Source: Phytophthora hibernalis (Eukaryota > Oomycota > Peronosporomycetes > Peronosporales > Peronosporaceae). From it: a stretch of DNA of 64,000 nt. Location: contig JAAKBF010000121.1 in NCBI GenBank assembly GCA_012656075.1, forward strand, positions 1-64,000, given 5' to 3'. The translations under genes and the position numbers were made by a program. The notes under the pieces are model-generated. The model was not told where the DNA came from. It did no database searches and saw nothing but the letters and a program-made list of their open reading frames with translations. Every line of letters starts with the position of its first letter. The stretch's first letter is position 1. This document shows, one piece after another, positions 1 through 11,294 of the stretch.

Positions 1-538
1 TCGCGCACTCTACACCATTGCAGCGCAACGCCACTCGCGCACGCGACAGCCGTCATCACGATCGCAGGTGCGCAGCCAATACAGACTGCAGTCTGCTGGA
101 CATGCGCGATCGTTGGCCATCAGACGATGGCCAGTAATGCATCATAGCTTATAGAGGTGGCGCACACACCTCGCGCATGCAGCAAGCAGACCTACAGGGA
201 TGATCAGGACACTGCCACTGGCCCCGCGCTCTGCTGCGAAGTCTCATGTGTCGCGCAACGGATCGCGCAAGACGCTTGGTCATCCACAGCCGCAGCGCTA
301 AGAGCATGGAGCACAGAGATAATGCACAACGAAGAGAGCAGAAGCCGTGAGCATACTGCTGTCAGCCAATCCCGGATCAGAGAGCATGGGAATGGCAGCA
401 AAAGACCCCTGCTGCGACGACCCAGTGGACGATGGTATGCGCCGATGGAAACAAGCCCAGCCGGTGTGCGCCGCCTCGCCCACACAGTGTGCAGACGCGG
501 TTGACCTGGCGTTGGGCGGAGGGCCCGCGGCAAAACAC

Positions 539-610
539 GGGCCCAGCCGGTGATCGAAACCGGGACCTCTCGCACCCAAAGCGAGAATCATACCACTAGA
601 CCACTAGGCC
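539..610 (-). tRNA. tRNA-Pro (UGG), copy 1
   Basis: A 72-nt cloverleaf. The 7-bp acceptor stem (GGCCTAG with CTGGGCC, one G-U pair) has discriminator C. The anticodon stem CTCGC/GCGAG holds loop TTTGGGT, anticodon TGG. The T stem CCGGT/ACCGG holds loop TTCGATC. A TTTT run lies a few bases past the 3' end, as expected for RNA polymerase III termination. There is no intron and no encoded CCA. Confidence 0.95.
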
Positions 611-1152
611 GCTAACCTAGCCTCAACACAAACACATGTCGCGCATAATGCCAAAACACACGCGCACACACCTCTCGCACTCTACACCATTGCAGCGCAA
701 CCACCACCCCGCACCGAGCTCATCCGTCGCAGTGCGCAGCTACAACTCGTCCTACAGCCGTCGTTATCGACGATCCAGTAATATCAAGTTATAGAGGTGG
801 GACATCGCCAGCCAAGCAACCTACAGGGATTCAGGACACTGCCAGGCCCCGCGCTCTGCTGCGAAGTCTCATGTGTCGCGCAACGGATCGCGCAAGACGC
901 TTGGTCATCCACAGCCGCAGCGCTAAGAGCATGGAGCACAGAGATAATGCACAACGAAGAGAGCAGAAGCCGTGAGCATACTGCTGTCAGCCAATCCCGG
1001 ATCAGCAGCATGGGAATGGCAGCAAAAGACCCCTGCTGTGGACGATGGTATGCGCCGATGGAAACAAGCCCAGCCGGTGTGCGCCGCCTCGCCCACACAG
1101 TGTGCAGACGCGGTTGACCTGGCGTTGGGCGGAGGGGCCCGCGGCAAAACAC

Positions 1153-1224
1153 GGGCCCAGCCGGTGATCGAAACCGGGATCTCTCGCACCCAAAGCGAGA
1201 ATCATACCACTAGACCACTAGGCC
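1153..1224 (-). tRNA. tRNA-Pro (UGG), copy 2
   Basis: Same 72-nt cloverleaf as copy 1 except for G to A in the variable region (GAGATCC instead of GAGGTCC), which should not disturb a stem. The TTTT terminator is present. Expected to be functional. Confidence 0.94.
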
Positions 1225-1780
1225 GCTAACCTAGCCTCAACACAAACACATGTCGCGCATAATGCCAAAACACACGCGCACACACCTCGCGCACTCTACA
1301 CCATTGCAGCGCAACCACCACCCCGCACCGAGCTCATCCGTCGCAGTGCGCAGCTACAACTCGTCCTACAGCCGTCGTTATCGACGATCCAGTAATATCA
1401 AGTTATAGAGGTGGGACGCATCGCCAGCCAAGCAACCTACAGGGATTCAGGACACTGCCAGGCCCCGCGCTCTGCTGCGAAGTCTCATGTGTCGCGCAAC
1501 GGATCGCGCAAGACGCTTGGTCATCCACAGCCGCAGCGCTAAGAGCATGGAGCACAGAGATAATGCACAACGAAGAGAGCAGAAGCCGTGAGCATACTGC
1601 TGTCAGCCAATCCCGGATCAGACAGCATGGGAATGGCAGCAAAAGACCCCTGCTGCGACGACCCAGTGGACGATGGTATGCGCCGATGGAAACAAGCCCA
1701 GCCGGTGTGCGCCGCCTCGCCCACACAGTGTGCAGACGCGGTTGACCTGGCGTTGGGCGGAGGGGCCCGCGGCAAAACAC

Positions 1781-1852
1781 GGGCCCAGCCGGTGATCGAA
1801 ACCGGGACCTCTCGCACCCAAAGCGAGAATCATACCACTAGACCACTAGGCC
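1781..1852 (-). tRNA. tRNA-Pro (UGG), copy 3
   Basis: 72 nt, identical to copy 1 by eye, with all stems intact and TTTT just downstream. The next minus-strand copy is 1.33 kb away because three extra 235-bp sub-repeats lie between them. Confidence 0.95.
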
Positions 1853-2057
1853 GCTAACCTAGCCTCAACACAAACACATGTCGCGCATAATGCCAAAACA
1901 CACGCGCACACACCTCTCGCGCACTCTACACCATTGCAGCGCAACCACCACCCCGCACCGAGCTCATCCGTCGCAGTGCGCAGCTACAACTCGTCCTACA
2001 GCCGTCGTTATCGACGATCCAGTAATATCAAGTTATAGAGGTGGGACGCATCGCCAG

Positions 2058-2998
2058 CCAAGCAACCTACAGGGATTCAGGACACTGCCAGGCCCCGCGC
2101 TCTGCTGCGAAGTCTCATGTGTCGCGCAACGGATCGCGCAAGACGCTTGGTCATCCACAGCCGCAGCGCTAAGAGCATGGAGCACAGAGATAATGCACAA
2201 CGAAGAGAGCAGAAGCCGTGAGCATACTGCTGTCAGCCAATCCCGGATCAGACAGCATGGGAATGGCAGCAAAAGACCCCTGCTGCGACGACCCCAAGCA
2301 ACCTACAGGGATTCAGGACACTGCCAGGCTCCGCGCTCTGCTGCGAAGTCTCATGTGTCGCGCAACGGATCGCGCAAGACGCTTGGTCATCCACAGCCGC
2401 AGCGCTAAGAGCATGGAGCACAGAGATAATGCACAACGAAGAGAGCAGAAGCCGTGAGCATACTGCTGTCAGCCAATCCCGGATCAGACAGCATGGGAAT
2501 GGCAGCAAAAGACCCTGCTGCGACGACCCCAAGCAACCTACAGGGATTCAGGACACTGCCAGGCTCCGCGCTCTGCTGCGAAGTCTCATGTGTCGCGCAA
2601 CGGATCGCGCAAGACGCTTGGTCATCCACAGCCGCAGCGCTAAGAGCATGGAGCACAGAGATAATGCACAACGAAAAGAGCAGAAGCCGTGAGCATACTG
2701 CTGTCAGCCAATCCCGGATCAGACAGCATGGGAATGGCAGCAAAGACCCCTGCTGCGACGACCCCAAGCAACCTACAGGGATTCAGGACACTGCCAGGCT
2801 CCGCGCTCTGCTGCGAAGTCTCATGTGTCGCGCAACGGATCGCGCAAGACGCTTGGTCATCCACAGCCGCAGCGCTAAGAGCATGGAGCACAGAGATAAT
2901 GCACAACGAAAAGAGCAGAAGCCGTGAGCATACTGCTGTCAGCCAATCCCGGATCAGACAGCATGGGAATGGCAGCAAAGACCCCTGCTGCGACGACC
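2058..2998. repeat. Four ~235-bp sub-repeats inside one array unit
   Basis: The segment starting CCAAGCAACCTACAGGG and ending near CTGCTGCGACGACC recurs at 2058, 2294, 2529 and 2764, a period of 235-236 bp. Two copies also sit at 3389-3860 and 4247-4710, and three in inverted orientation at about 6500-7210. The copies differ by one or two bases. The pattern fits unequal exchange inside the larger repeat. Confidence 0.9.
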
Positions 2999-3114
2999 CA
3001 GTGGACGATGGTATGCGCCGATGGAAACAAGCCCAGCCGGTGTGCGCCGCCTCGCCCACACAGTGTGCAGACGCGGTTGACCTGGCGTTGGGCGGAGGGC
3101 CCGCGGCAAAACAC

Positions 3115-3186
3115 GGGCCCAGCCGGTGATCGAAACCGGGACCTCTCGCACCCAAAGCGAGAATCATACCACTAGACCACTAGGCC
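3115..3186 (-). tRNA. tRNA-Pro (UGG), copy 4
   Basis: 72 nt, identical to copy 1 by eye, with TTTT terminator present. Confidence 0.95.
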
Positions 3187-3972
3187 GCTAACCTAGCCTC
3201 AACACAAACACATGTCGCGCATAATGCCAAAACACACGCGCACACACCTCTCGCGCACTCTACACCATTGCAGCGCAACCACCACCCCGCACCGAGCTCA
3301 TCCGTCGCAGTGCGCAGCTACAACTCGTCCTACAGCCGTCGTTATCGACGATCCAGTAATATCAAGTTATAGAGGTGGGACGCATCGCCAGCCAAGCAAC
3401 CTACAGGGATTCAGGACACTGCCAGGCCCCGCGCTCTGCTGCGAAGTCTCATGTGTCGCGCAACGGATCGCGCAAGACGCTTGGTCATCCACAGCCGCAG
3501 CGCTAAGAGCATGGAGCACAGAGATAATGCACAACGAAAAGAGCAGAAGCCGTGAGCATACTGCTGTCAGCCAATCCCGGATCAGACAGCATGGGAATGG
3601 CAGCAAAAGACCCTGCTGCGACGACCCCAAGCAACCTACAGGGATTCAGGACACTGCCAGGCTCCGCGCTCTGCTGCGAAGTCTCATGTGTCGCGCAACG
3701 GATCGCGCAAGACGCTTGGTCATCCACAGCCGCAGCGCTAAGAGCATGGAGCACAGAGATAATGCACAACGAAAAGAGCAGAAGCCGTGAGCATACTGCT
3801 GTCAGCCAATCCCGGATCAGAGAGCATGGGAATGGCAGCAAAAGACCCCTGCTGCGACGACCCAGTGGACGATGGTATGCGCCGATGGAAACAAGCCCAG
3901 CCGGTGTGCGCCGCCTCGCCCACACAGTGCAGACGCGGTTGACCTGGCGTTAGCGGAGGCCCGCGGCAACAC

Positions 3973-4044
3973 GGGCCCAGCCGGTGATCGAAACCGGGAT
4001 CTCTCGCACCCAAAGCGAGAATCATACTACTAGACCACTAGGCC
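3973..4044 (-). tRNA. tRNA-Pro (UGG), copy 5, D-loop variant
   Basis: 72 nt with the variable-region G to A of copy 2 and a second change that turns the D-loop GG doublet (G18G19) into AG. These guanines normally contact the T loop, so folding may be weakened. The downstream TTTT is also lost (GTGTTGCC in place of GTGTTTTGCC). Probably a decaying copy. Confidence 0.85.
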
Positions 4045-4821
4045 GCTAACCTAGCCTCAACACAAACACATGTCGCGCATAATGCCAAAAACACGCGCAC
4101 ACACCCTCGCGCACTTACACCATTGCAGCGCAACCACCACCCCGCACCGAGCTCATCCGTCGCAGTGCGCAGCTACAACTCGTCCTACAGCCGTCGTTAT
4201 CGACGATCCAGTAATATCAAGTTATAGAGGTGGGACGCATCGCCAGCCAAGCAACCTACAGGGATTCAGGACACTGCCAGGCCCCGCGCTCTGCTGCGAA
4301 GTCTCATGTGTCGCGCAACGGATCGCGCAAGACGCGGTCATCCACAGCCGCAGCGCTAAGAGCATGGAGCACAGAGATAATGCACAACGAAGAGAGCAGA
4401 AGCCGTGAGCATACTGCTGTCAGCCAATCCCGGATCAGACAGCATGGGAATGGCAGCAAAAGACCCCTGCTGCGACGACCCCAAGCAACCTACAGGGTTC
4501 AGGACACTGCCAGGCTGCGCTCTGCTGCGAAGTCTCATGTGTCGCGCAACGGATCGCGCAAGACGCTTGGTCATCCACAGCCGCAGCGCTAAGAGCATGG
4601 AGCACAGAGATAATGCACAACGAAAAGAGCAGAAGCCGTGAGCATACTGCTGTCAGCCAATCCCGGATCAGACAGCATGGGAGCAGCAAAAGACCCCGCT
4701 GCGACGACCCAGTGGACGATGGTATGCGCCGATGGAACAAGCCCAGCCGGTGTGCGCCGCCTCGCCCACACAGTGTGCAGACGCGGTTGACCTGGCGTTG
4801 CGGAGGCCCGCGGCAAAACAC

Positions 4822-4892
4822 GGGCCCAGCCGGTGATCGAAACCGGATCTCTCGCACCCAAAGCGAGAATCATACCACTAGACCACTAGGCC
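4822..4892 (-). tRNA. tRNA-Pro (UGG), copy 6, 1-nt deletion
   Basis: Only 71 nt. One C is missing where the variable region meets the T stem (GATCCGG instead of GATCCCGG). Acceptor, D and anticodon arms are intact and TTTT is present. The neighbouring spacer also has several small deletions. Function uncertain. Confidence 0.82.
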
Positions 4893-5444
4893 GCTAACCT
4901 AGCCTCAACACAAACACATGTCGCGCATAATGCCAAAAACACACGCGCACACACCCCTCGCGCACTCTACACCATTGCAGCGCAACCACCACCCCGCACC
5001 GAGCTCATCCGTCGCAGTGCGCAGCTACAACTCGTCCTACAGCCGTCGTTATCGACGATCCAGTAATATCAAGTTATAGAGGTGGGACACATCGCCAGCC
5101 AAGCAACCTACAGGGATTCAGGACACTGCCAGGCCCCGCGCTCTGCTGCGAAGTCTCATGTGTCGCGCAACGGATCGCGCAAGACGCTTGGTCATCCACA
5201 GCCGCAGCGCTAAGAGCATGGAGCACAGAGATAATGCACAACGAAGAGAGCAGAAGCCGTGAGCATACTGCTGTCAGCCAATCCCGGATCAGACAGCATG
5301 GGAATGGCAGCAAAAGACCCCTGCTGCGACGACCCAGTGGACGATGGTATGCGCCGATGGAAACAAGCCCAGCCGGTGTGCGCCGCCTCGTCCACACAGT
5401 GCAGACGCGGTTGACCTGGCGTTGGGCGGAGGGGGCCCGCGGCA

Positions 5445-5510
5445 CGCCGGTGATCGAAACCGGGACCTCTCGCACCCAAAGCGAGAATCATACCACTAGA
5501 CCACTAGGCC
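5445..5510 (-). pseudogene. tRNA-Pro (UGG) copy 7, lacks 3' acceptor strand
   Basis: The 5' acceptor strand, D, anticodon and T arms match the other copies. The 3' acceptor strand, discriminator and terminator region are replaced by a deletion (spacer GGCAC joins directly to GCCGGTG). No acceptor stem can form, so this is a dead copy. It is the last minus-strand unit before the inversion. Confidence 0.88.
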
Positions 5511-5793
5511 GCTAACCTAGCCTCAACACAAACACATGTCGCGCATAATGCCAAAACACACGCGCACACACCTCTCGCGCACTCTACACCATTGCAGCGC
5601 AACCACCACCCCGCACCGAGCTCACCCGTCGCAGTGCGCAGCTACACTCGTCCTACAGCCGTCGTTATCGACGATCCAGTAATATCAAGTTATAGAGGTG
5701 GGACGCATCGCCAGCCAAGCAACCTACAGGGCGATTCAGGACACTGCCAGGCCCCGCGCTCTGCTGCGAAGTCTCATGTGTCGCGCAACGGAT

Positions 5794-6038
5794 CGCGCAA
5801 GACGCGGTCATCCACAGCCGCAGCGCTAAGAGCATGGAGCACAGAGATAATGCACAACGAAGAGAGCAGAAGCCGTGAGCATACTGCTGTCAGCCAATCC
5901 CGGATCAGACAGCATGGGAATGGCAGCAAAGACCCCTGCTGCGACGACCCAGTGGACGATGGTATGCGCCGATGGAAACAAGCCCAGCCGGTGTGCGCCG
6001 CCTCGCCCACACAGTGTGCAGACGCGGTTGACCTGGCG
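5794..6038. other. Spacer loop at the fold-back of the array
   Basis: Sequence 5510-5793 reads as the reverse complement of 6039-6320, and the relation continues outward on both sides, so this 245-bp stretch is the loop of a very large inverted repeat. The switch occurs inside GACCTGGCG|ATCCGTTGCG, where GCG is shared by both sides of the breakpoint. Confidence 0.85.
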
Positions 6039-6319
6039 ATCCGTTGCGCGACACATGAGACTTCGCAGCAGAGCGCGGGGCCTGGCAGTGTCCTGAATCC
6101 CTGTAGGTTGCTTGGTTGGCGATGCGTCCCACCTCTATAACTTGATATTACTGGATCGTCGATAACGACGGCTGTAAGACGAGTTGTAGCTGCGCACTGC
6201 GACGGATGAGCTCGGTGCGGTGGGTGGTTGCGCTGCAATGGTGTAGAGTGCGCGAGAGGTGTGTGCGCGTGTGTTTTGGCATTATGCGCGACATGTGTTT
6301 GTGTTGAGGCTAGGTTAGC

Positions 6320-6390
6320 GGCCTAGTGGTCTAGTGGTATGATTCTCGCTTTGGGTGCGAGAGGTCCCGTTTCGATCACCGGCTGGGCCC
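6320..6390 (+). tRNA. tRNA-Pro (UGG), copy 8, 1-nt deletion
   Basis: First plus-strand copy after the fold-back. It has 71 nt: one G is missing from the 5' T stem (CCCGTTTCG instead of CCCGGTTTCG). The downstream T run is only TTT. Other arms are intact. Probably impaired. Confidence 0.82.
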
Positions 6391-7415
6391 GTGTTTGCCG
6401 CGGGCCCTCCGCCCAACGCCAGGTCAACCGCGTCTGCACACTGTGTGGGCGAGGCGGCGCACACCGGCTGGGCTTGTTTCCATCGGCGCATACCATCGTC
6501 CACTGGGTCGTCGCAGCAGGGGTCTTTGCTGCCATTCCCATGCTGTCTGATCCGGGATTGGCTGACAGCAGTATGCTCACGGCTTCTGCTCTCTTCGTTG
6601 TGCATTATCTCTGTGCTCCATGCTCTTAGCGCTGCGGCTGTGGATGACCAAGCGTCTTGCGCGATCCGTTGCGCGACACATGAGACTTCGCAGCAGAGCG
6701 CGGAGCCTGGCAGTGTCCTGAATCCCTGTAGGTTGCTTGGGGTCGTCGCAGCAGGGGTCTTTTGCTGCCATTCCCATGCCTGTCTGATCCGGGATTGGCT
6801 GACAGCAGTATGCTCACGGCTTCTGCTCCTTCGTTGTGCATTATCTCTGTGCTCCATGCTCTTAGCGCTGCGGCTGTGGATGACCAAGCGTCTTGCGCGA
6901 TCCGTTGCGCGACACATGAGACTTCGCAGCAGAGCGCGGAGCCTGGCAGTGTCCTGAATCCCTGTAGGTTGCTTGGGGTCGTCGCAGCAGGGGTCTTTTG
7001 CTGCCATTCCCATGCTGTCTGATCCGGGATTGGCTGACAGCAGTATGCTCACGGCTTCTGCTCTCTTCGTTGTGCATTATCTCTGTGCTCCATGCTCTTA
7101 GCGCTGCGGCTGTGGATGACCAAGCGTCTTGCGCGATCCGTTGCGCGACACATGAGACTTCGCAGCAGAGCGCGGGGCCTGGCAGTGTCCTGAATCCCTG
7201 TAGGTTGCTTGGCTGGCGATGCGTCCCACCTCTATAACTTGATATTACTGGATCGTCGATAACGACGGCTGTAGGACGAGTTGTAGCTGCGCACTGCGAC
7301 GGATGAGCTCGGTGCGGGTGGTGGTTGCGCTGCAATGGTGTAGAGTGCGCGAGGGTGTGTGCGCGTGTGTTTTGGCATTATGCGCGACATGTGTTTGTGT
7401 TGAGGCTAGGTTAGC

Positions 7416-7487
7416 GGCCTAGTGGTCTAGTGGTATGATTCTCGCTTTGGGTGCGAGAGGTCCCGGTTTCGATCACCGGCTGGGCCC
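7416..7487 (+). tRNA. tRNA-Pro (UGG), copy 9
   Basis: 72 nt with every stem intact and TTTT four bases past the end. Identical to copy 1 by eye, on the opposite strand. Confidence 0.95.
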
Positions 7488-8049
7488 GTGTTTTGCCGCG
7501 GGCCCCTCCGCCCAACGCCAGGTCAACCGCGTCTGCACACTGTGTGGACGAGGCGGCGCACACCGGCTGGGCTTGTTTCCATCGGCGCATACCATCGTCC
7601 ACTGGGTCGTCGCAGCAGGGGTCTTTTTGCTGCCATTCCCATGCTGTCTGATCCGGGATTGGCTGACAGCAGTATGCTCACGGCTTCTGCTCTCTTCGTT
7701 GTGCATTATCTCTGTGCTCCATGCTCTTAGCGCTGCGGCTGTGGATGACCAAGCGTCTTGCGCGATCCGTTGCGCGACACATGAGACTTCGCAGCAGAGC
7801 GCGGGGCCTGGCAGTGTCCTGAATCGCCCTGTAGGTTGCTTGGCTGGCGATGCGTCCCACCTCTATAACTTGATATTACTGGATCGTCGATAACGACGGC
7901 TGTAGGACGAGTTGTAGCTGCGCACTGCGACGGGTGAGCTCGGTGCGGGGTGGTGGTTGCGCTGCAATGGTGTAGAGTGCGCGAGGGGTGTGTGCGCGTG
8001 TGTTTTTGGCATTATGCGCGACATGTGTTTGTGTTGAGGCTAGGTTAGC

Positions 8050-8121
8050 GGCCTAGTGGTCTAGTGGTATGATTCTCGCTTTGGGTGCGAGAGGTCCCGG
8101 TTTCGATCACCGGCTGGGCCC
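8050..8121 (+). tRNA. tRNA-Pro (UGG), copy 10
   Basis: 72 nt, all stems intact, TTTT terminator present. The spacer to copy 9 is 562 bp. Confidence 0.95.
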
Positions 8122-8665
8122 GTGTTTTGCCGCGGGCCCCTCCGCCCAACGCCAGGTCAACCGCGTCTGCACACTGTGTGGACGAGGCGGCGCACACCGG
8201 CTGGGCTTGTTTCCATCGGCGCATACCATCGTCCACAGCAGGGGTCTTTTGCTGCCACTCCCATGCTCTCTGATCCGGGATTGGCTGACAGCAGTATGCT
8301 CACGGCTTCTGCTCTCTTCGTTGTGCATTATCTCTGTGCTCCATGCTCTTAGCGCTGCGGCTGTGGATGACCAAGCGTCTTGCGCGATCCGTTGCGCGAC
8401 ACATGAGACTTCGCAGCAGAGCGCGGGGCCTGGCAGTGTCCTGAATCCCTGTAGGTTGCTTGGCTGGCGATGTGTCCCACCTCTATAACTTGATATTACT
8501 GGATCGTCGATAACGACGGCTGTAAGACGAGTTGTAGCTGCGCACTGCGACGGATGAGCTCGGTGCGGGTGGTGGTTGCGCTGCAATGGTGTAGAGTGCG
8601 CGAGAGGTGTGCGCGTGTGTTTTGGCATTATGCGCGACATGTGTTTGTGTTGAGGCTAGGTTAGC

Positions 8666-8737
8666 GGCCTAGTGGTCTAGTGGTATGATTCTCGCTTTGG
8701 GTGCGAGAGATCCCGGTTTCGATCACCGGCTGGGCCC
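8666..8737 (+). tRNA. tRNA-Pro (UGG), copy 11
   Basis: 72 nt with the same variable-region A as copies 2 and 5, stems intact, TTTT at 8741. It is the last unit before the array is cut off by Gypsy element A about 110 bp downstream. Confidence 0.94.
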
Positions 8738-8849
8738 GTGTTTTGCCGCGGGCCCCTCCGCCCAACGCCAGGTCAACCGCGTCTGCACACTGTGTGGGAG
8801 GCGGCGCACACCGGCTGGGCTTGTTTCCATCGGTGCATATCCGATTCGC

Positions 8850-10735
8850 CGAGTCTACGCGACAATGACAATTCCGTCGACGAGTTAGAAATGGAGTACG
8901 AACGTCCAGTAGCTCAGCGAGTAGTTGAGTGGGGCAAGGCTTGCGCAGAACGGCAGGAACTGCCAAGTGCTGAAGACGTCAACCCTCTAGTGGTCCAAGC
9001 CGAGCGACGAGGCCGGATATCAACGGCGCAAGACGAAGAATGTCGATGGTCTGACCTGAAGAAATATTTGCGAGGTGAATTTGATGAGCTCACTCGGCGA
9101 AGAGCCGGCGACGCCAACAAAGTAGCCGATAATGTTGTACTCAGCGAGGACGGCCTACTGTGTTACATGAGTCGTCGCAGAGAGCGAGGTAGACCCGACG
9201 AGCACGACACGAAGCTGAGAATGGTAGTGCCAACCACACTCATCGACGAAATATTGGCGAATTGCCATAACTCCATTGAAGGAGGACATCAAGGCATCGT
9301 TAGGACTTACCACCGGGTGAAGGCCGATTACTGTTGGATTGGTTTGTACGCCGACGTAGTCAAGCATGTGCAAGCCTGTGAAGATTGCAACATCAGCAAG
9401 CGCAAGCCTCAGCTTCGCGGATATTCGCCAGGTAACGTCGTTTCCGGTCGACCTTTCCAGATTGTGTCAATGGACTTCGTTATACCCTTGCCGAAGACTC
9501 AACGAGGAAACACGGCTATCCTGCTATTCCAAGATCACTTCACCGGGTTTGTCATCGCTAAGGCGATGGGCGATACTGGGGCACTCGAAGTGGCGAAAGC
9601 ATTCGAAGAGTGCATATTCCGTCGATTTGGCGCACCATCGCTCATCCGACACGACCGAGACCCAAGATTTATGAGCGAAGTTTTCAGACTTTCTCGGAGA
9701 TGATGCAGTCGAGGTGTCGAGCTACACTGAGCTACCGACCACAAGCGAGCGGACAGCAGGAACGCAGTGTGAAGACCATGATACAAACGGTGCGTGTCTA
9801 CGTGGAAGACCCGCTTCAAGCTGACTGGGACGACATCGCTGAGAAACTAGTCTATGCCATCAACAATTCGAGGGATTCGACTCGGCGAGAAACGCCATTC
9901 TACTTAGTCCATGGCTGGGACGCTCAGTCAACACTTAAATCGATGACATCCTCCATTCGCCGAGTCTCGAAAGACTCAGCGAAACAAACCACCTCAGCGA
10001 AAGCCACAAAATGGCGTCGAGAGGCTAACCGACAACGGGAAATAGCGCTCAAGCTAGCCTATGAGTACCAGCTGAAAGAAAAGGCCCGGCGAGCAAAGGA
10101 ACACAACGACTCGCTGAGTCGGAGAGAGCAGAAAGTCATACCGAATGACTTGACGAGCGAGGAGACAGCTAAGGCAAATAAAAGCGACGGACTCGCCTAG
10201 TCAAAAACAATCTCTGTTCAAGATTGGAGACCAAGTCTGACTGTTCATGGAGCGTGTCAAACCAGGCCTGAAGAAGAAGTTAGCCCATCGGTGGCATGGT
10301 CCGTTCCGGATCAAACAGAAGATCGAGAAGTTAGCCTACGAGCTGGAGTTGCCAGACAAGAGTGGCTACCGGTTCTATCCAGTAGTCCACGTGTCCAGAC
10401 TGAAGAAAGTGACTGAACTCGGCGAAAGGCCTACGACTTCGCTAGTCAAACCGATCGATTCGATTTCGACGAGGAACTGCTGCCAGAAGACAGCTGGGAA
10501 CCTGACGAGCGGACTGGTCGATATGGAGTCGAAGCCATCCTTAAGGACGAAATGCCACTCTCGACGAGTACGGACCGAGCCCAGCGCCGGTTTCTGGTAA
10601 AATGGGTAGGCTATGACGAGCCCAGCTGGGAACCACTGTCGAATTTATCGTGTGGAGGTCTTCTCTTCGACTATCTTCGACAAAAGAAACGTGAAAACCG
10701 TCTGCAAATGGTGCAAGTCGCAGACGAGTGTTAAA
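8850..10735 (+). pseudogene. Element A pol 3' part: H2C2 zinc finger, integrase, chromodomain
   Basis: The first segment (to 9703) carries an HHCC zinc finger (GGHQGIVRTYH ... CEDC) and the integrase core, with the first Asp in SMDFVIPLP and the second in HDRDPRF. After a frameshift near 9690 the second segment (to 10200) has the third catalytic residue (Glu in SGQQERSVKT). After a stop at 10198-10200, a TGA at 10238-10240 replaces the Trp that element B keeps in GDQVWLF-type sequence. The last segments carry a GPF/R-like motif and a C-terminal chromodomain (RFLVKWVGYDEPSWEP). A 5' part with reverse transcriptase is absent. Integration would need an intact protein, so this copy is dead. The match to element B pol is clear along its length. 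Confidence 0.9.
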
Positions 10736-11294
10736 AGCTATTGCATATGACAAAATACCAAGACAAGCAGGCAGGTCGAGTGAGCGAAAGCAACTGCGTC
10801 AACTTATATTTTTGATATTACGAGATGGATGAGTACGGACTACATGAAGAAAAAGAAACAACTACCAAGACTCATCGAAAACTGCACCTGTGCGAACTAG
10901 GAGTCTCAGCGAAACGACTGCTTAGGCCTCGTCGAAAATTTGCTCGAAAATGTGGATACCAACACGATTAGCCGGAGGCTGAACACTCGTCACAAGCAGG
11001 AGGCTCTGGCTCGTTGGGATCAGTGTCCTCCTGCAAAGCCCTCTCGACTTCGCCGACGAAAAAATCCCCTGGGGCAAATACCGGGAACTCGGGATTGCGC
11101 GAGCGGAAGCACGTGTTGTATGGGTGCAACTCTGGACGAGTCATCCACCACACTCGCCAGGGTTCTTGAACGTCCAGGTCCTTGAGCTCAGCGAACCAAT
11201 TTGAACGAGACGGAAACATTGGCTGGTTGATCAACGAATACGTAGGGACCGTGGGCTCAAAGTAGAGTTCGGAGTCGAGACTCGGCGACGGACC
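10736..11294. other. Convergent intergenic region of element A
   Basis: This stretch lies between the 3' end of the pol remnant and the 3' end of the opposite-strand ORF. No credible coding sequence is seen. It holds further copies of the element word (CTCAGCGA at 10905 and 11187; CTCGGCGA at 11281). Confidence 0.5.

Larger units (their letters stand above)
1..8845. repeat. Tandem array of tRNA-Pro units with an internal inversion
   Basis: Units of roughly 615-635 bp repeat head to tail, each with one tRNA-Pro gene and a conserved spacer. Units with extra internal sub-repeats reach 0.85-1.33 kb. The tRNA lies on the minus strand in units 1-7 and on the plus strand in units 8-11, because the array folds back near 6038. 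The first ~160 bases are a divergent partial unit. The array ends near 8845, inside the spacer, where it abuts Gypsy element A. The short ORFs in the units are repeat shadows with no protein-like features. Nothing else recognisable (5S, U6, snoRNA boxes) was found in the spacer. Confidence 0.93.

Noticed and set aside
2058..2998. CRISPR-like array
   Set aside because: Repeat units are 235 bp with no short-repeat/spacer alternation, and the genome is eukaryotic.
157..8488. Dozens of open frames of 60-245 codons in the tRNA array
   Set aside because: They repeat in every unit on both strands, run through tRNA genes and change with each small indel. They are shadows of the repeat.
1..8845. Array as a 5S rRNA or snRNA repeat
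   Set aside because: No 5S, U6 or box C/D patterns could be found. The only structured RNA gene seen is tRNA-Pro.
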